DNA of 64,000 bases, taken from NCBI RefSeq assembly GCF_009712225.1, contig NZ_WASP01000008.1:256529-320528 (forward strand), given 5' to 3'. Both the position numbers and the translations under genes were made by a program. The notes under the pieces were generated by a model. That model searched no databases, was not told the origin of the DNA, and worked only from the letters and a program-made list of their open reading frames with translations. This DNA is from Desulfovibrio sp. (GTDB taxonomy: Bacteria > Desulfobacterota > Desulfovibrionia > Desulfovibrionales > Desulfovibrionaceae). Positions 54,114 through 63,594 of this stretch are shown here, in pieces (the stretch's first letter is position 1; each line of letters starts with the position of its first letter).

Positions 54114-54932
54114 ATGACTATCGGAAAATTGTTCGCCACCGCCCTTACGGTTCTGAGCCTCAGCGCTCCCGCCATGGCCGCCCAGCAGGTTGTCATCAAC
54201 GGCTCAACCACGGTGCTGCCTGTGGTGCAGAAGGCTGGCGAATCCTTTATGGCCTCGCACCCCGATGTGGAACTGAGCATCTCCGGCGGCGGTTCCGGCA
54301 ACGGCATCAAGGCCCTGATCGAAAAGCAGTGCGACATCGCCATGAGCTCGCGCGACATCAAGGAAAAGGAAGTTGAAGCCGCAAAGAAAAACGGCGTGAC
54401 TCCCAACCGCATCACCATCGCTGTTGACGCCATCGTGCCTGTGGTCAACCCTGCCAACCCCGTTACGGCCCTTACCTCTGCCCAGCTGCGCGACATATAC
54501 AGCGGCAAGGTTACCAACTGGAAGGATGTGGGCGGCGCCGACGGCAAGATCGTGGTTATCTCGCGCGACACCTCTTCCGGCACCTTTGAATGCTGGCAGG
54601 AACTGATCATGAAGGAAGAACGCGTGAGCCCCGCGGCCCTGATGCAGGCCTCCAACGGCGCAGTGGTGCAGACCATTTCCAAAAACAAGAACGCCATCGG
54701 TTATGTGGGCCTTGGCTACATGGACAAGTCCACCAAGGGTCTCAAGGTCAATGACGTAACCGCCAGCGCCCAGACCGCTCTTTCCAAGCAGTGGCCCATC
54801 GCCCGCGAACTCTTTGTGTTCACCAACGGTGCTCCTGCCGGCGGCGCCAAGGCCTTTGTGGAATACCTGCTGGATCCCGGCAAAGGCCAGAAGGACGTGC
54901 TTGAAGTGGGTTATGTGCCCCTGGGCAAGTAG
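54114..54932 (+). CDS. pstS: Phosphate-binding protein PstS
   Basis: Periplasmic phosphate receptor. The 272-residue product has a signal peptide (hydrophobic 7-21, cut after Ala-Met-Ala). Phosphate-contacting segments are visible: Asn-Gly-Ser-Thr-Thr-Val near 29-34, Gly-Gly-Gly-Ser-Gly-Asn-Gly near 58-64, Ser-Ser-Arg-Asp near 78-81, and Arg-Asp-Thr-Ser-Ser-Gly-Thr near 149-155. It is shorter than E. coli PstS, as is usual for this subfamily. GAGGAG precedes the ATG. It starts the rightward pstSCA operon behind a Pho-box-like site. Confidence 0.95.
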   Translation: MTIGKLFATALTVLSLSAPAMAAQQVVINGSTTVLPVVQKAGESFMASHPDVELSISGGGSGNGIKALIEKQCDIAMSSRDIKEKEVEAAKKNGVTPNRITIAVDAIVPVVNPANPVTALTSAQLRDIYSGKVTNWKDVGGADGKIVVISRDTSSGTFECWQELIMKEERVSPAALMQASNGAVVQTISKNKNAIGYVGLGYMDKSTKGLKVNDVTASAQTALSKQWPIARELFVFTNGAPAGGAKAFVEYLLDPGKGQKDVLEVGYVPLGK

Positions 54933-55013
54933 GTAGCTGACTACCGCGAACACCCACAGCATCGGCGGAGCGGGCCGCCCCGGGCCCCCCCCCACCGCCG
55001 GCGAGAAGGCGCA

Positions 55014-55904
55014 ATGCGCTCCAGAGACATCAAGGAAAAATCGGTGCGGGTCACCCTTACCGCCCTGGCAGGCAGCTCTTTGCTGGCTCTGGCAGGCATT
55101 GTCATTTTTCTCTTCATGGAAGGTCTGCCGCTGTTCAGCGAATATTCCTTCTTCAATTTTCTGTTCGGCAGCCTGTGGTACCCCACCGAAGAGCCGGGCC
55201 TGTTTGGCATTTTTCCGCTGCTGATAGCCTCGCTGGCGGTTACGGTGCTCTCATCGCTGCTGGCTGTGCCCATGGGCGTGCTGACAGCGGTTTATCTGAC
55301 AGAAATTGCCCACCCCACCGTGCGGCGTGTCATCAAGCCCTTTGTGGAATTGCTGGCCGCGCTGCCTTCGGTTGTGCTGGGCTTTTTGGGCATGGTGGTG
55401 CTTGCGCCATTTTTGCAGGATTTTCTGGATGCCGACACAGGGCTTAATCTGCTGAATGCCTCGCTCGTGCTGGCTCTCATGAGCGTGCCAACCATATGCT
55501 CTGTCTCGGAAGACGCCCTGTTTGGCGTGCCGCGCGACCTGCGTGAAGCCTCGCTGGCTTTGGGCGCAACACGCTGGCAGACCACGGTACGCGTGGTTAT
55601 TCCCGCTGCGCTTTCCGGCATTGGTACGGCTGTGATGCTGGGCATGTCGCGCGCCATTGGCGAAACCATGGTCGTGCTCATGGTTGCTGGCGGGGCGGGC
55701 ATCATACCCACATCGCTGCTCTCTCCAGTGCGCCCCATGCCTGCGAGCATTGCCGCGGAAATGGCCGAAGCGGCCTTTCGCAGCGAACACTACCACGCCC
55801 TGTTTGCCATCGGCATTGTGCTCTTTTTCCTGACGCTGGCTTTTAACCTGGCCGCCGGGTACATCGCCGAAAAGCACCGTCAGGTGGGGACGTCCAGTCT
55901 GTAG
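55014..55904 (+). CDS. pstC: Phosphate ABC transporter permease PstC
   Basis: A 296-residue permease with six helices. The cytoplasmic EAA-like loop is Glu-Ala-Ser-Leu-Ala-Leu-Gly-Ala-Thr-Arg-Trp-Gln-Thr near 177-189, where PstB docks. Pro-Ser-Val-Val-Leu-Gly-Phe-Leu-Gly near 119-127 is the usual PstC signature. The start has GAGAAGG upstream. The 81-base gap after pstS holds a very GC-rich stretch with ten consecutive C residues, possibly a hairpin that lowers permease expression relative to PstS. Confidence 0.93.
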   Translation: MRSRDIKEKSVRVTLTALAGSSLLALAGIVIFLFMEGLPLFSEYSFFNFLFGSLWYPTEEPGLFGIFPLLIASLAVTVLSSLLAVPMGVLTAVYLTEIAHPTVRRVIKPFVELLAALPSVVLGFLGMVVLAPFLQDFLDADTGLNLLNASLVLALMSVPTICSVSEDALFGVPRDLREASLALGATRWQTTVRVVIPAALSGIGTAVMLGMSRAIGETMVVLMVAGGAGIIPTSLLSPVRPMPASIAAEMAEAAFRSEHYHALFAIGIVLFFLTLAFNLAAGYIAEKHRQVGTSSL

Positions 55905-55973
55905 GCTGCCCTTGGGCAACCAGCAGACAGGCCGCTGCACGCAGTTTTAAGCCAGTTCACACGAGGAACATTC

Positions 55974-56963
55974 ATGTCAGCCACAACTCGCCTCACCCCA
56001 GTTACTTCCGATGGGCCCAGCATCAAGCTGGAACCGCGCCCGCTGGAGGAAGACCTCATGAACCACGACGTGGAACCACCCGTGAAAGACGGCGTGCGTT
56101 TGCAGTTTGCCAGCGGCAAGGGTCGCGGCCAGTATCAGACATTCATGTTCTGGCTGCTGAGGGCCGTGGCCGCCTGCAACGTGATGGCGTTGCTGGCCGT
56201 ATGCGCGTTTCTGTTCCAGAACGGCCTGCCTGCCATGAGCTGGACATTTCTTACAGAAGCGCCGCGTCAGATGATGACCAAAGGCGGCATATTGCCCTGC
56301 ATTATCGGCACGGCAATCCTGTCGCTGGGTTCGCTGCTCATTGCCTTTCCTCTGGGTGTGGCCTCTGCCGTGTACCTGAATGAATACGCCAAGCGCAATG
56401 CCTTTGCCCGCTTTGTGCGCCTTGGCGTCAACAATCTGGCTGGCGTGCCCTCCGTAGTATTTGGCCTGTTCGGACTTTCATTTTTCGTAACATTTTGCGG
56501 ATTTGGGGTGAGCATCCTTTCTGGCGTGCTCACTCTTGCGGTGCTGACACTGCCGGTGATCATCGGCACGGCCGAGGAATCGCTGCGCAACGTGCCCGAT
56601 ACCTACCGCGAAGCCTCGCTGGCCCTTGGCGCAACCAAGTCGCAGACCATTGCCCGGGTTATACTGCCCTGCGCATTGCCCGGTATGCTTACCGGGGCCA
56701 TTCTTGGCGTGGCGCGCGCAGCGGGCGAGACTGCCGCCATCATGTTCACGGCCTCCGTGTTCTACACCCCAAAAACTCCGGATTCCATTTTCAGCCCGGT
56801 CATGGCCCTGCCCTACCACATGTACGTGCTCGCCACCGCCGGTACGGAAATCGACAAGACGCGCCCCCTGCAATACGGCACAGGCCTTGTGCTGCTGTTG
56901 CTGGTACTGGGCATGAACCTCATCGCTATCATCCTGCGCGACAGGTTGCAGAAACGTCGCTGA
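55974..56963 (+). CDS. pstA: Phosphate ABC transporter permease PstA
   Basis: A 329-residue permease with six helices and the docking loop Glu-Ala-Ser-Leu-Ala-Leu-Gly-Ala-Thr-Lys-Ser-Gln-Thr near 211-223. Pro-Ser-Val-Val-Phe-Gly-Leu-Phe-Gly near 159-167 matches PstA. The first 55 residues are a hydrophilic extension before the first helix; a later ATG at 56058 would remove half of it. GAGGAA supports the upstream start. PstB, the ATPase partner, is encoded in the divergent cluster. Confidence 0.93.
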   Translation: MSATTRLTPVTSDGPSIKLEPRPLEEDLMNHDVEPPVKDGVRLQFASGKGRGQYQTFMFWLLRAVAACNVMALLAVCAFLFQNGLPAMSWTFLTEAPRQMMTKGGILPCIIGTAILSLGSLLIAFPLGVASAVYLNEYAKRNAFARFVRLGVNNLAGVPSVVFGLFGLSFFVTFCGFGVSILSGVLTLAVLTLPVIIGTAEESLRNVPDTYREASLALGATKSQTIARVILPCALPGMLTGAILGVARAAGETAAIMFTASVFYTPKTPDSIFSPVMALPYHMYVLATAGTEIDKTRPLQYGTGLVLLLLVLGMNLIAIILRDRLQKRR

Positions 56964-57020
56964 TCTCTCAACACCCTCCTGCCTCATTCTCCAAACACCG
57001 CCTTCCTTCCTTTCTCCGCC

Positions 57021-57042
57021 AGAGCCCGCGCAAGCGGGCTCT
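57021..57042 (+). terminator. Hairpin after pstA
   Basis: AGAGCCCGC/GCGGGCTCT, nine perfect pairs with a GCAA loop. The T-run behind it is weak. Confidence 0.6.
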
Positions 57043-57128
57043 GCCTGTCTGTGCGGTCTGCACTCGCAAAACCTACCCACCTGCCCGCCTCCTGCGCCCC
57101 ATACACACGGGCTTCTGGTTTACAGGCG

Positions 57129-57156
57129 TAAAAAAAGGGAGGCCCGAAGGCCCCCC
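57129..57156 (-). terminator. Intrinsic terminator of porin gene
   Basis: Read leftward, a G-rich arm, a short loop and a C-rich arm (GGGAGGCCC with GGCCCCCC on the plus strand) lead into a run of T, 40 bases after the porin stop. Confidence 0.75.
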
Positions 57157-57198
57157 CTTGAATGCGTATCCTGTCGTGCGAAACGACCGGCGCTTGAA

Positions 57199-58728
57199 TT
57201 AGAAGCTGTACGCGAAGACCACTTTGGCCTGGTACATGTCCTGCTTCTGGAAGGAGCTGGCGGTGTTGGCCTTCTTCCAGGTGCTGTTGTCCATGCAGTT
57301 GACCATGTAGTCGAGTTCGACGTTCATCTGCAGGTTCTGGTAGATCTGGTAGGTGTTAACCAGGTTGAATTCCACCAGACCGTCGTTGGTGGTCAGGTAA
57401 GGAGCGATGTTGCTGCTCAGGCCGGTGTTGAAGGCGTAAGCATTGGGCATGAACTTAACCATGCCGGTGCTGTTGGTGCCGCCCCAGTAAGCAACACGGA
57501 AGGTGTGCTTCAGGTCCTGCAGGAAGCTCATGTCCTTCAACTGAGCGCCGATACCCCAAGTGCCGGAGTAGTCAACGCCGTAGTCCTGACGCAGCCAGCC
57601 AAGGTTGCCGTCGCCCATGTAGGAGGTCATGTTGCCGGTGGGCACCAGGGAAGGCATGCGTTCGGAGCCGTTCTTCACGCTGTTGTCGTCACCGGAGGCG
57701 TACCAACCGAACAGACCGGGGGTGGCCCAATCCATCTTGTATTCAACAAGAGCCTTGGCCAACCAGCCCTGACGCTGGGTGTCGCCGCGCACGGTGGGAC
57801 CATTCTGGCCCTTCACCACGTCGTAACGGCCCATGGCTTCCACGAAGCCGTAGTTGATGTCGAGTTCGATGTTCAGGGGATCGAACGCGGTAACGGCGAT
57901 GGGCAGACCGGCCCAGAACATGGAGCCGTATGCCTTGGAGGTACCGGTGGTGGCGAGGTCGTTACCCTGGACAGCCAAGGGGTAAGGACGCAGGGTCAAC
58001 GGCGGGTTGCCGTCGGTCACGCGCCAGTTGTTGCGGGTGTAACCGGTCAGGGTGTTGCGGCCCTGCATGCCGTACATCACCCAGGGGGTGGTGCTGACGC
58101 CGTCAAACGTCAGGGGGGCCATCAGACCGAACAGATCCATGTTGTCCAGATAGTTCTGGGGATTGCCGTTGTAACGGGCGTCGGTGCCGTTGAAGTTGTC
58201 GTTGAAGGGGCGAGCCCAGAACGCGGTCATGCTGACGTTGTCGTTGAACTTGTAGGTGCCAACCACAGCGGCCACGTCGGTATCAAGAATAGCAGAGCCA
58301 CCGGCAACGGTGTTGGGCAGGGCAAGACCCTGAATACCCATGCGGATCTTGGCATCGGTCTGGGGGATGGCCCAGTCGATGTAGGCGTTCTTCACTTCAA
58401 CGACCTGGCCGTCAGCACCAAGGGCGGCGCCGCTGCTGGACTGGCCCCACTTCTGGTCGCCGATTTCGAAATACACGGTGCCGGACAGGGCTTCGGAAGC
58501 CACGGCGTCCAACTGCAGGCGCACGCGCTGCTGGGCAGCAAAGGTGTCGCTGGTGTCGGCCTTGACCTTGCCGTTGTTGCCAAGGCGGGTCTTGCTCACC
58601 AGGCTTTCGTTACCAGCGCTGAAGCCCACGAGCCACTGGCCCTTGGCCTTGAAATCAATGGCGCTGGCACCGGTGGCCGCGCCGAACACCAGGCCAGCGG
58701 CCAGGATGAGCGTACAAATGCGTTTCAT
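57199..58728 (-). CDS. Outer-membrane porin (Desulfovibrio homotrimeric type)
   Basis: A 509-residue beta-barrel protein with a signal peptide (hydrophobic 5-22, cut after Ala-Ser-Ala). Long runs of alternating residues follow, and the protein ends in the Tyr-Ser-Phe C-terminal phenylalanine that marks outer-membrane proteins. It resembles the abundant Desulfovibrio porins. I chose the ATG at 58728 because GGAAGGGA lies five bases upstream. A weak Pho-box-like site lies about 115 bases upstream, and the pst operon ends next door, so a phosphate-regulated porin is possible but unproven. Confidence 0.88.
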   Translation of the reverse strand: MKRICTLILAAGLVFGAATGASAIDFKAKGQWLVGFSAGNESLVSKTRLGNNGKVKADTSDTFAAQQRVRLQLDAVASEALSGTVYFEIGDQKWGQSSSGAALGADGQVVEVKNAYIDWAIPQTDAKIRMGIQGLALPNTVAGGSAILDTDVAAVVGTYKFNDNVSMTAFWARPFNDNFNGTDARYNGNPQNYLDNMDLFGLMAPLTFDGVSTTPWVMYGMQGRNTLTGYTRNNWRVTDGNPPLTLRPYPLAVQGNDLATTGTSKAYGSMFWAGLPIAVTAFDPLNIELDINYGFVEAMGRYDVVKGQNGPTVRGDTQRQGWLAKALVEYKMDWATPGLFGWYASGDDNSVKNGSERMPSLVPTGNMTSYMGDGNLGWLRQDYGVDYSGTWGIGAQLKDMSFLQDLKHTFRVAYWGGTNSTGMVKFMPNAYAFNTGLSSNIAPYLTTNDGLVEFNLVNTYQIYQNLQMNVELDYMVNCMDNSTWKKANTASSFQKQDMYQAKVVFAYSF

Positions 58729-58841
58729 AAATCCCTTCCTCTCTAGTTTTTCCCACAGGGTTAACACAGGCCTGCTCCAACACAGGCGAAGAAAAGATAC
58801 CTGCGTTTTGTGTCGAAGGCAACCGTTTTCGTCAAAAAATT

Positions 58842-58859
58842 TTTACCAGTCTGTGACAA
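58842..58859 (-). promoter_or_regulatory. Weak Pho-box-like site upstream of the porin
   Basis: On the minus strand: TTGTCAC-AGAC-TGGTAAA, the same half-site spacing as the two sites in the phoB-pstS region, but the second half is poor. Confidence 0.3.
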
Positions 58860-59038
58860 CGGCATGATTCTGACACCTCGCCGACACATCTACTGAAGAC
58901 CCAAACTTGCCATCAAGGCTCACACAGCCAGTTGCAGCCCACATATTTCGCAATGACTGCTTACTTGGGGATACGGCGCCCACCCTGATAGAGTACAATT
59001 TTTTTGCGGCTACTCTGCGGCATACCGCGTTAGGCAAC

Positions 59039-59096
59039 AAAAAAAGGCCCACTTCCAGCAGGTGCTGCACGCAGCACAAAACCGGAAGCGGGCCGT
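59039..59096 (-). terminator. Intrinsic terminator of the rsfS-gpmI operon
   Basis: GGCCCACTTCCAG (59046-59058) pairs with CCGGAAGCGGGCC (59083-59095), with an inner GTGCTGC/GCAGCAC stem. On the minus strand it enters a seven-base T-run. Confidence 0.88.
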
Positions 59097-59121
59097 TGAT
59101 TCGAACAGGAACAAGCTGAAA

Positions 59122-59364
59122 CTACAGGAAGTCCGGGTCCGCCGCAGCCTTACCCTCTGCCAGCATGATGCGCACATAGTGCAGACTGTGCTCGTCAACC
59201 GGAATGATGGGAAACGTTTGCGAGCATCCCGGGCAGCGTACCATGCGCGGCTCTGTGGGGCTGGCCTGTGGCACATGCTTGCCGCAGTTGGGGCACTGGT
59301 AAAAAAACAGTATCTCCATGCCGTCGGGTGCAACGGGCTGGATGGGACGCTTACGCTCAGCCAC
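59122..59364 (-). CDS. Small zinc-ribbon protein
   Basis: An 80-residue protein with two Cys-Pro-x-Cys knuckles (Cys-Pro-Asn-Cys near 24-27 and Cys-Pro-Gly-Cys near 44-47), 16 residues apart, which should bind one zinc. The C-terminal part is helical and acidic. I know no function; such proteins often touch RNA or other proteins. The ATG overlaps the end of gpmI by eight bases, so it is the last gene of the rsfS-gpmI operon. Confidence 0.72.
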   Translation of the reverse strand: MAERKRPIQPVAPDGMEILFFYQCPNCGKHVPQASPTEPRMVRCPGCSQTFPIIPVDEHSLHYVRIMLAEGKAAADPDFL

Positions 59365-60910
59365 GGTTGGCCTCCCCCTCGGTTTGGGGCGCGGCCAGAT
59401 TGCGCCCGGTCATAAGCTCGGAGGGTTGCATTCCCCAGAGGCCAAGAATAGTGGTGGCCACGTCGGCCAGTCTGCCGTCCTGCAATGCATGCACCTTGCC
59501 ATCGGATTCCAGCAGAATACACGGCACGGGATTGGTGGTGTGGGCCGTATGCGGCTGCCCCTCGGGGGTGAGCATCTTCTCGCAGTTGCCGTGGTCGGCA
59601 ATGATAATCATACGCCCACCGCGCGCCTCAACGGCAGCGGTCATGCGGCCGACACAGGTGTCCACCACCTCGCAGGCATGCACCGCGGCCTCAAGTATGC
59701 CTGTGTGACCGACCATGTCGCCGTTGGCGAGATTGCAGACCACCAGATCATATACGCCAGAATTCCAGGCTTCCACAAACCTGTCTGTCACTTCCGGCGC
59801 GCTCATGGCAGGTTTCTGGTCATAAGTTTTCACCTCGCGCGGCGAAGGCACCAGGATGCGGTCTTCTCCGGCAAAGGGTTCCTCAACCCCACCATTAAAG
59901 AAATACGTAACGTGGGCGTACTTTTCCGTTTCTGCCAGGCGCAGCTGACGCAGCCCATGACGCGAAACAACCTCGCCAAGCCCCATGCTCACGGCCTCTT
60001 TGGGAAATGCCACGGGAATGTTGAAGCTCGACTCGTAGGCGGTCATGGAAGCCACGCTCGCAAGGGCAGGCACACGGCCACGGTCAAAACCGTCGAACCC
60101 AGGCTGGATAAAGGCCTGCGTAAACTGGCGCATGCGGTCAGCTCGGAAGTTGAACAGGAACAGCCCGTCGCCGTCGGCCATGCCAAGGGGCTCGCCCCCG
60201 GCCTCAAAGCATACGGGCTTGATAAATTCATCGGTCACGCCTGCGGCATATGAAGCCTCTATGGCCTCTATGGGCGAGATGGCAGCAGCAGGAACCCCGT
60301 GAACAATCACTTTCCAGGCTTCCTGGAGGCGTTCCCAGTGCTTGTCCCGGTCCATGGCAAAAAAACGGCCCACCATGCTGGTAACGCGGGTCTGGCCCTG
60401 CCCCTCGATGCTCTGCAAAAGCGCGCGCATAAAATCCACGCCGCTGTGCGGGTCGCGGTCGCGCCCGTCCATGAGACAGTGGATGCGCACAGGCACGCCA
60501 GCCTTGTGAGCCATGGCGCACAGGGCTTCGAGATGATGGATGTGGCTGTGCACGCCGCCATCGGAGAGCAGACCTGCCAGATGCAGCTTGCCTCCGCTTT
60601 GCCTTACCGATTCAATCAGGCCGTTGAGCACCGGGTTGGCGGCAAAACTGCCGTCTTCCAGGGCAACGTCAATGCGCGTCATGTCCTGATACACCACGCG
60701 GCCCGCGCCGATGTTCAGGTGCCCCACCTCAGAGTTGCCCATGTAACCGCGCGGCAACCCCACATCGCGGCCAGAGGCCACAAGGCGGGAATGCGGACAG
60801 CGGGCGTTGAGCGCGTCCATATTGGGTGTTGCAGCCACAAAGGGCGCGTTGCCGGGCCCCGGCTCGGCGAGGCCCCAGCCATCAAGAATCAGCAAGAGCG
60901 TGGGCGTCAT
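59357..60910 (-). CDS. gpmI: 2,3-bisphosphoglycerate-independent phosphoglycerate mutase
   Basis: Glycolytic/gluconeogenic mutase (3-phosphoglycerate to 2-phosphoglycerate), manganese-dependent, of the alkaline-phosphatase fold. The 517-residue product is normal. Asp in Leu-Ile-Leu-Asp-Gly-Trp-Gly near 9 and the catalytic Ser in Met-Gly-Asn-Ser-Glu-Val-Gly-His-Leu-Asn near 57-66 are visible. Asp-Gly-Arg-Asp near 152-155 and Ala-Asp-His-Gly-Asn near 450 are metal ligands. The ATG at 60910 has GGGGAA upstream and lies only two bases after the rsfS stop. Confidence 0.95.
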   Translation of the reverse strand: MTPTLLLILDGWGLAEPGPGNAPFVAATPNMDALNARCPHSRLVASGRDVGLPRGYMGNSEVGHLNIGAGRVVYQDMTRIDVALEDGSFAANPVLNGLIESVRQSGGKLHLAGLLSDGGVHSHIHHLEALCAMAHKAGVPVRIHCLMDGRDRDPHSGVDFMRALLQSIEGQGQTRVTSMVGRFFAMDRDKHWERLQEAWKVIVHGVPAAAISPIEAIEASYAAGVTDEFIKPVCFEAGGEPLGMADGDGLFLFNFRADRMRQFTQAFIQPGFDGFDRGRVPALASVASMTAYESSFNIPVAFPKEAVSMGLGEVVSRHGLRQLRLAETEKYAHVTYFFNGGVEEPFAGEDRILVPSPREVKTYDQKPAMSAPEVTDRFVEAWNSGVYDLVVCNLANGDMVGHTGILEAAVHACEVVDTCVGRMTAAVEARGGRMIIIADHGNCEKMLTPEGQPHTAHTTNPVPCILLESDGKVHALQDGRLADVATTILGLWGMQPSELMTGRNLAAPQTEGEANRG

Positions 60911-60912
60911 GA

Positions 60913-61326
60913 TTATTCCCCGGTACGGGCGCTTGCCAACGAGGCAGCCTTGCCCCACAGGGCTTCAAGACCGTAGAGCTCGCGCACAGGTTCCAGAAAA
61001 ACGTTGACGACTATGTCGTTCATGTCCACCAGAATCCACTGCCCGGCGGTGTAGCCTTCCATGCGCAGGTATTCATAGTTGCTGGCACGGCACAGCTCGC
61101 CCACGCCGTCGGCAAGGCTCTGGGCGTGGCGCACTGAACCGGCGCTGGCAATAACCAGAGCCTCGGCAAAGCCGCCCTGTTCAGCCATGTCTATTCTGAC
61201 AACGCGCGCGGCCTTATGCTCTTCAAGCCAGGTCATCACGGCCGCCAGTTTTTCTTCCAGGGGAACATCCGCAAAACGCTTGGGGGCAGCGCCCCCTGCA
61301 GGTGATAAAGGAGTATTGTTTTCCAT
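60913..61326 (-). CDS. rsfS: Ribosomal silencing factor RsfS
   Basis: A 137-residue Iojap/RsfS-family protein that binds uL14 and blocks joining of the ribosomal subunits when nutrients are low. The family core is visible from about 25: Glu-Glu-His-Lys-Ala-x-Arg-Val-Val-x-Ile-Asp-Met and Arg-His-Ala-Gln-Ser-Leu-Ala-Asp-Gly-Val, with Trp-Ile-Leu-Val-Asp-Met-Asn-Asp-Ile-Val-Val-Asn-Val-Phe near 95-108. The ATG at 61326 is preceded by GTGGAG. First gene of a three-gene operon with gpmI and a zinc-ribbon gene. It diverges from paaK. Confidence 0.93.
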   Translation of the reverse strand: MENNTPLSPAGGAAPKRFADVPLEEKLAAVMTWLEEHKAARVVRIDMAEQGGFAEALVIASAGSVRHAQSLADGVGELCRASNYEYLRMEGYTAGQWILVDMNDIVVNVFLEPVRELYGLEALWGKAASLASARTGE

Positions 61327-61536
61327 ACGCTCCACATAACGTAAAGCCGGGCCAAGGGCAATGCCGCCAGCGGCCCGTGGTGCTGCAAACCCCATTGGGG
61401 GCCGCTGCGTGCGCAGAATCGCCGCAACCCGTATTGACCGCGCCCGCGCATTGCGGCATACCCAAACGAAGCTTTTATCTAGGGATCAGTGTAGCGCCAA
61501 TGCGCCGCCAAACGCCAGCCGCAGAAGGAGAGGGCC

Positions 61537-62841
61537 GTGCTTTTCAACATCAAACAGGAAACTCTGCCACGCGAAGACATGGAGGCGCTGCAGCTGCGCC
61601 GCCTGCGTGATTTGTGCAACCGCGTCTACGCCAACGTGCCCTTTTATCGCAAGCGCTTCGACGAAGCGGGCATCACCCCTGCCGACATCAAGTCTCTGGC
61701 AGACCTCAAGCTACTGCCCTTTACGGAAAAACAGGATCTGCGCAACAACTACCCCTATGGCCTGTTTGCGGTTCCCAAGGACCACATCGTGCGCCTGCAC
61801 GCCTCAAGCGGAACCACCGGCAAGGCCGTTGTGGTGGGATACACCCAGCGCGACCTTGAAACCTGGGCAGAGCTGATGGCCCGCAGCCTCTCCGCGGCCG
61901 GTGTTGTGCGCTCTGACGTTGTGCACGTGGCATACGGTTACGGCCTTTTCACCGGCGGCCTGGGTGCGCACTACGGTGCCGAACGCCTTGGCGCAACGGT
62001 TGTGCCCGCTTCGGGCGGTGCCACACGCCGCCAGGCTGGCCTGCTGCGCGACTTTGGCGCAACAGTGCTGTGCGCCACCCCCTCCTACGGGCTGCACCTG
62101 TGGGAAGCATCAATGGAAGTGGGCGTGAACTTTCGCGAGCTGCCTCTGCGCATCGGCATCTTTGGCGCAGAGCCCTGGTCCGAAGCCATGCGCCGCGACA
62201 TTGAAGACAAGATGGACATCAATGCCCTCAATATTTACGGCCTCTCTGAAATCATGGGCCCCGGCGTGGCCATGGAATGCGAAGAAGCCAAGTGCGGCAT
62301 GCACCTGTGGGAAGACCACATTTTGCCCGAAATCATCGATCCGATCACGGGCGACCAGCTGCCCCCCGGTGAAGTGGGCGAACTGGTGCTGACCACTCTG
62401 ACCAAGGAAGGCATCCCGATGTTGCGCTACCGCACGCGCGACCTCACAAGCCTTGACTACACGCCCTGCCGCTGCGGGCGTACCCACGTGCGCATCTCGC
62501 GCCTGCAGGGTCGTAGTGATGACATGCTCATCATCCGCGGCGTCAACGTGTTCCCGCAGCAGATTGAGGGCATTCTTATGGAAAGCAACGGACTTTCCCC
62601 CAACTACCAGATTATCGTCGACCGCGTGCACAACCTCGACACCCTCGAAGTGCGCGTGGAGATGAACGAAAATCTCTTTGCCGACGAAATCCGCAAGCTG
62701 CAGATGCTCGAAGGGCACCTGCAAAAGGCCATCAAGGAATATCTGGGCGTTTCCGCCAAGGTGCGCCTGATGGAACCCCGCTCCATCGAACGCTCAGAAG
62801 GCAAGGCCAAGCGCATCGTGGACAACCGCCCCAAGGACTAG
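61537..62841 (+). CDS. paaK: Phenylacetate-CoA ligase homologue
   Basis: An adenylate-forming enzyme of 434 residues that makes an aryl-acetyl-CoA from the acid, ATP and CoA. The ATP-binding Ser-Ser-Gly-Thr-Thr-Gly-Lys is near 89-95. A Tyr-Gly-Leu-Ser-Glu-Ile segment is near 235-240, and a Tyr-Arg-Thr-Arg-Asp-Leu segment is near 297. A zinc-like Cys-Arg-Cys-Gly lies near 311. The final Arg-Ser-Glu-Gly-Lys-Ala-Lys-Arg holds the lysine used in adenylation. The start is GTG with AAGGAGAGG upstream. In anaerobes such ligases can handle arylacetates from amino-acid breakdown. No aromatic-degradation genes surround it. Confidence 0.9.
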   Translation: MLFNIKQETLPREDMEALQLRRLRDLCNRVYANVPFYRKRFDEAGITPADIKSLADLKLLPFTEKQDLRNNYPYGLFAVPKDHIVRLHASSGTTGKAVVVGYTQRDLETWAELMARSLSAAGVVRSDVVHVAYGYGLFTGGLGAHYGAERLGATVVPASGGATRRQAGLLRDFGATVLCATPSYGLHLWEASMEVGVNFRELPLRIGIFGAEPWSEAMRRDIEDKMDINALNIYGLSEIMGPGVAMECEEAKCGMHLWEDHILPEIIDPITGDQLPPGEVGELVLTTLTKEGIPMLRYRTRDLTSLDYTPCRCGRTHVRISRLQGRSDDMLIIRGVNVFPQQIEGILMESNGLSPNYQIIVDRVHNLDTLEVRVEMNENLFADEIRKLQMLEGHLQKAIKEYLGVSAKVRLMEPRSIERSEGKAKRIVDNRPKD

Positions 62842-62899
62842 GGCAAGAAAACAGCCATATCAAATTGGCACAGACATTTGGCTGTGCCTGTGCATATTG

Positions 62900-62930
62900 C
62901 AGGGGCTGCCGGTGATGCCGGTGGCCCCTG
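62900..62930 (+). other. Hairpin after paaK
   Basis: CAGGGGC and CCGG (62900-62912) pair with CCGG and GCCCCTG (62918-62930) across a small mismatch. No T-run follows. Confidence 0.45.
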
Positions 62931-63033
62931 AGCATGACTTGATACCGCCGCCTAGCCTTACACGAATTTCAATAGTAATTTTAGCATGTTATGCGTGTTT
63001 ACAAATTTGTTGCGGAAAAAAGTTCAGCAATGC

Positions 63034-63062
63034 TTGACACCTCAGGCCAGTCAGCGTACAAC
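63034..63062 (+). promoter_or_regulatory. Predicted promoter of tRNA cluster
   Basis: TTGACA at 63034-63039, 17 bases, then TACAAC at 63057-63062. The first tRNA starts 13 bases later. Confidence 0.65.
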
Positions 63063-63075
63063 CCTTCTTCGTTGA

Positions 63076-63150
<75 letters not shown>

Positions 63151-63161
63151 CTTTTTTTGCT

Positions 63162-63235
<74 letters not shown>

Positions 63236-63272
63236 AACAGCATCCTTTACGCTTCGCCGTTTCGCATACCAT

Positions 63273-63347
<75 letters not shown>

Positions 63348-63352
63348 CTTTT

Positions 63353-63427
63353 GCGGGAATAACTCAACGGTAGAGTGTCAGCTTCCCAAGCTGAAGGTTG
63401 CGGGTTCAAATCCCGTTTCCCGCTCCA
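63353..63427 (+). tRNA. tRNA-Gly (CCC)
   Basis: Acceptor GCGGGAA pairs with TTCCCGC. The anticodon loop TTCCCAA gives CCC. CCA is encoded. It lies five bases after the preceding tRNA and resembles it closely, as if derived from it. Confidence 0.96.
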
Positions 63428-63444
63428 AAAAAGCTTGCAATATT

Positions 63445-63480
63445 AGGCTCTTGCAGAACATCTCTGTAAGAGCCTTTTTT
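63445..63480 (+). terminator. Terminator of the tRNA cluster
   Basis: AGGCTCTTGCAGA (63445-63457) pairs with TCTGTAAGAGCCT (about 63462-63474) and is followed by a T-run. Confidence 0.85.
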
Positions 63481-63560
63481 GTTGCCCCAATTTTGGTCGC
63501 CCCTCGAACAACGTTCAGCAAACATCCACAAAACTGTCACCTGATGTCCTCATTCTTACG

Positions 63561-63589
63561 TTGACTCCTCACCATTTGGGGCGTAGGTG
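63561..63589 (+). promoter_or_regulatory. Possible promoter of the M-box leader
   Basis: TTGACT at 63561-63566, 17 bases, then TAGGTG at 63584-63589. The -10 element is weak, but the position, just ahead of the riboswitch, is right. Confidence 0.4.
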
Positions 63590-63594
63590 TCTTC

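Noticed and set aside
57505-58746. A 413-codon plus-strand frame opposite the porin gene
   Set aside because: Gly/Val/His-rich complement of the porin with no ribosome site or domain. The porin has a signal peptide and a terminal Phe.
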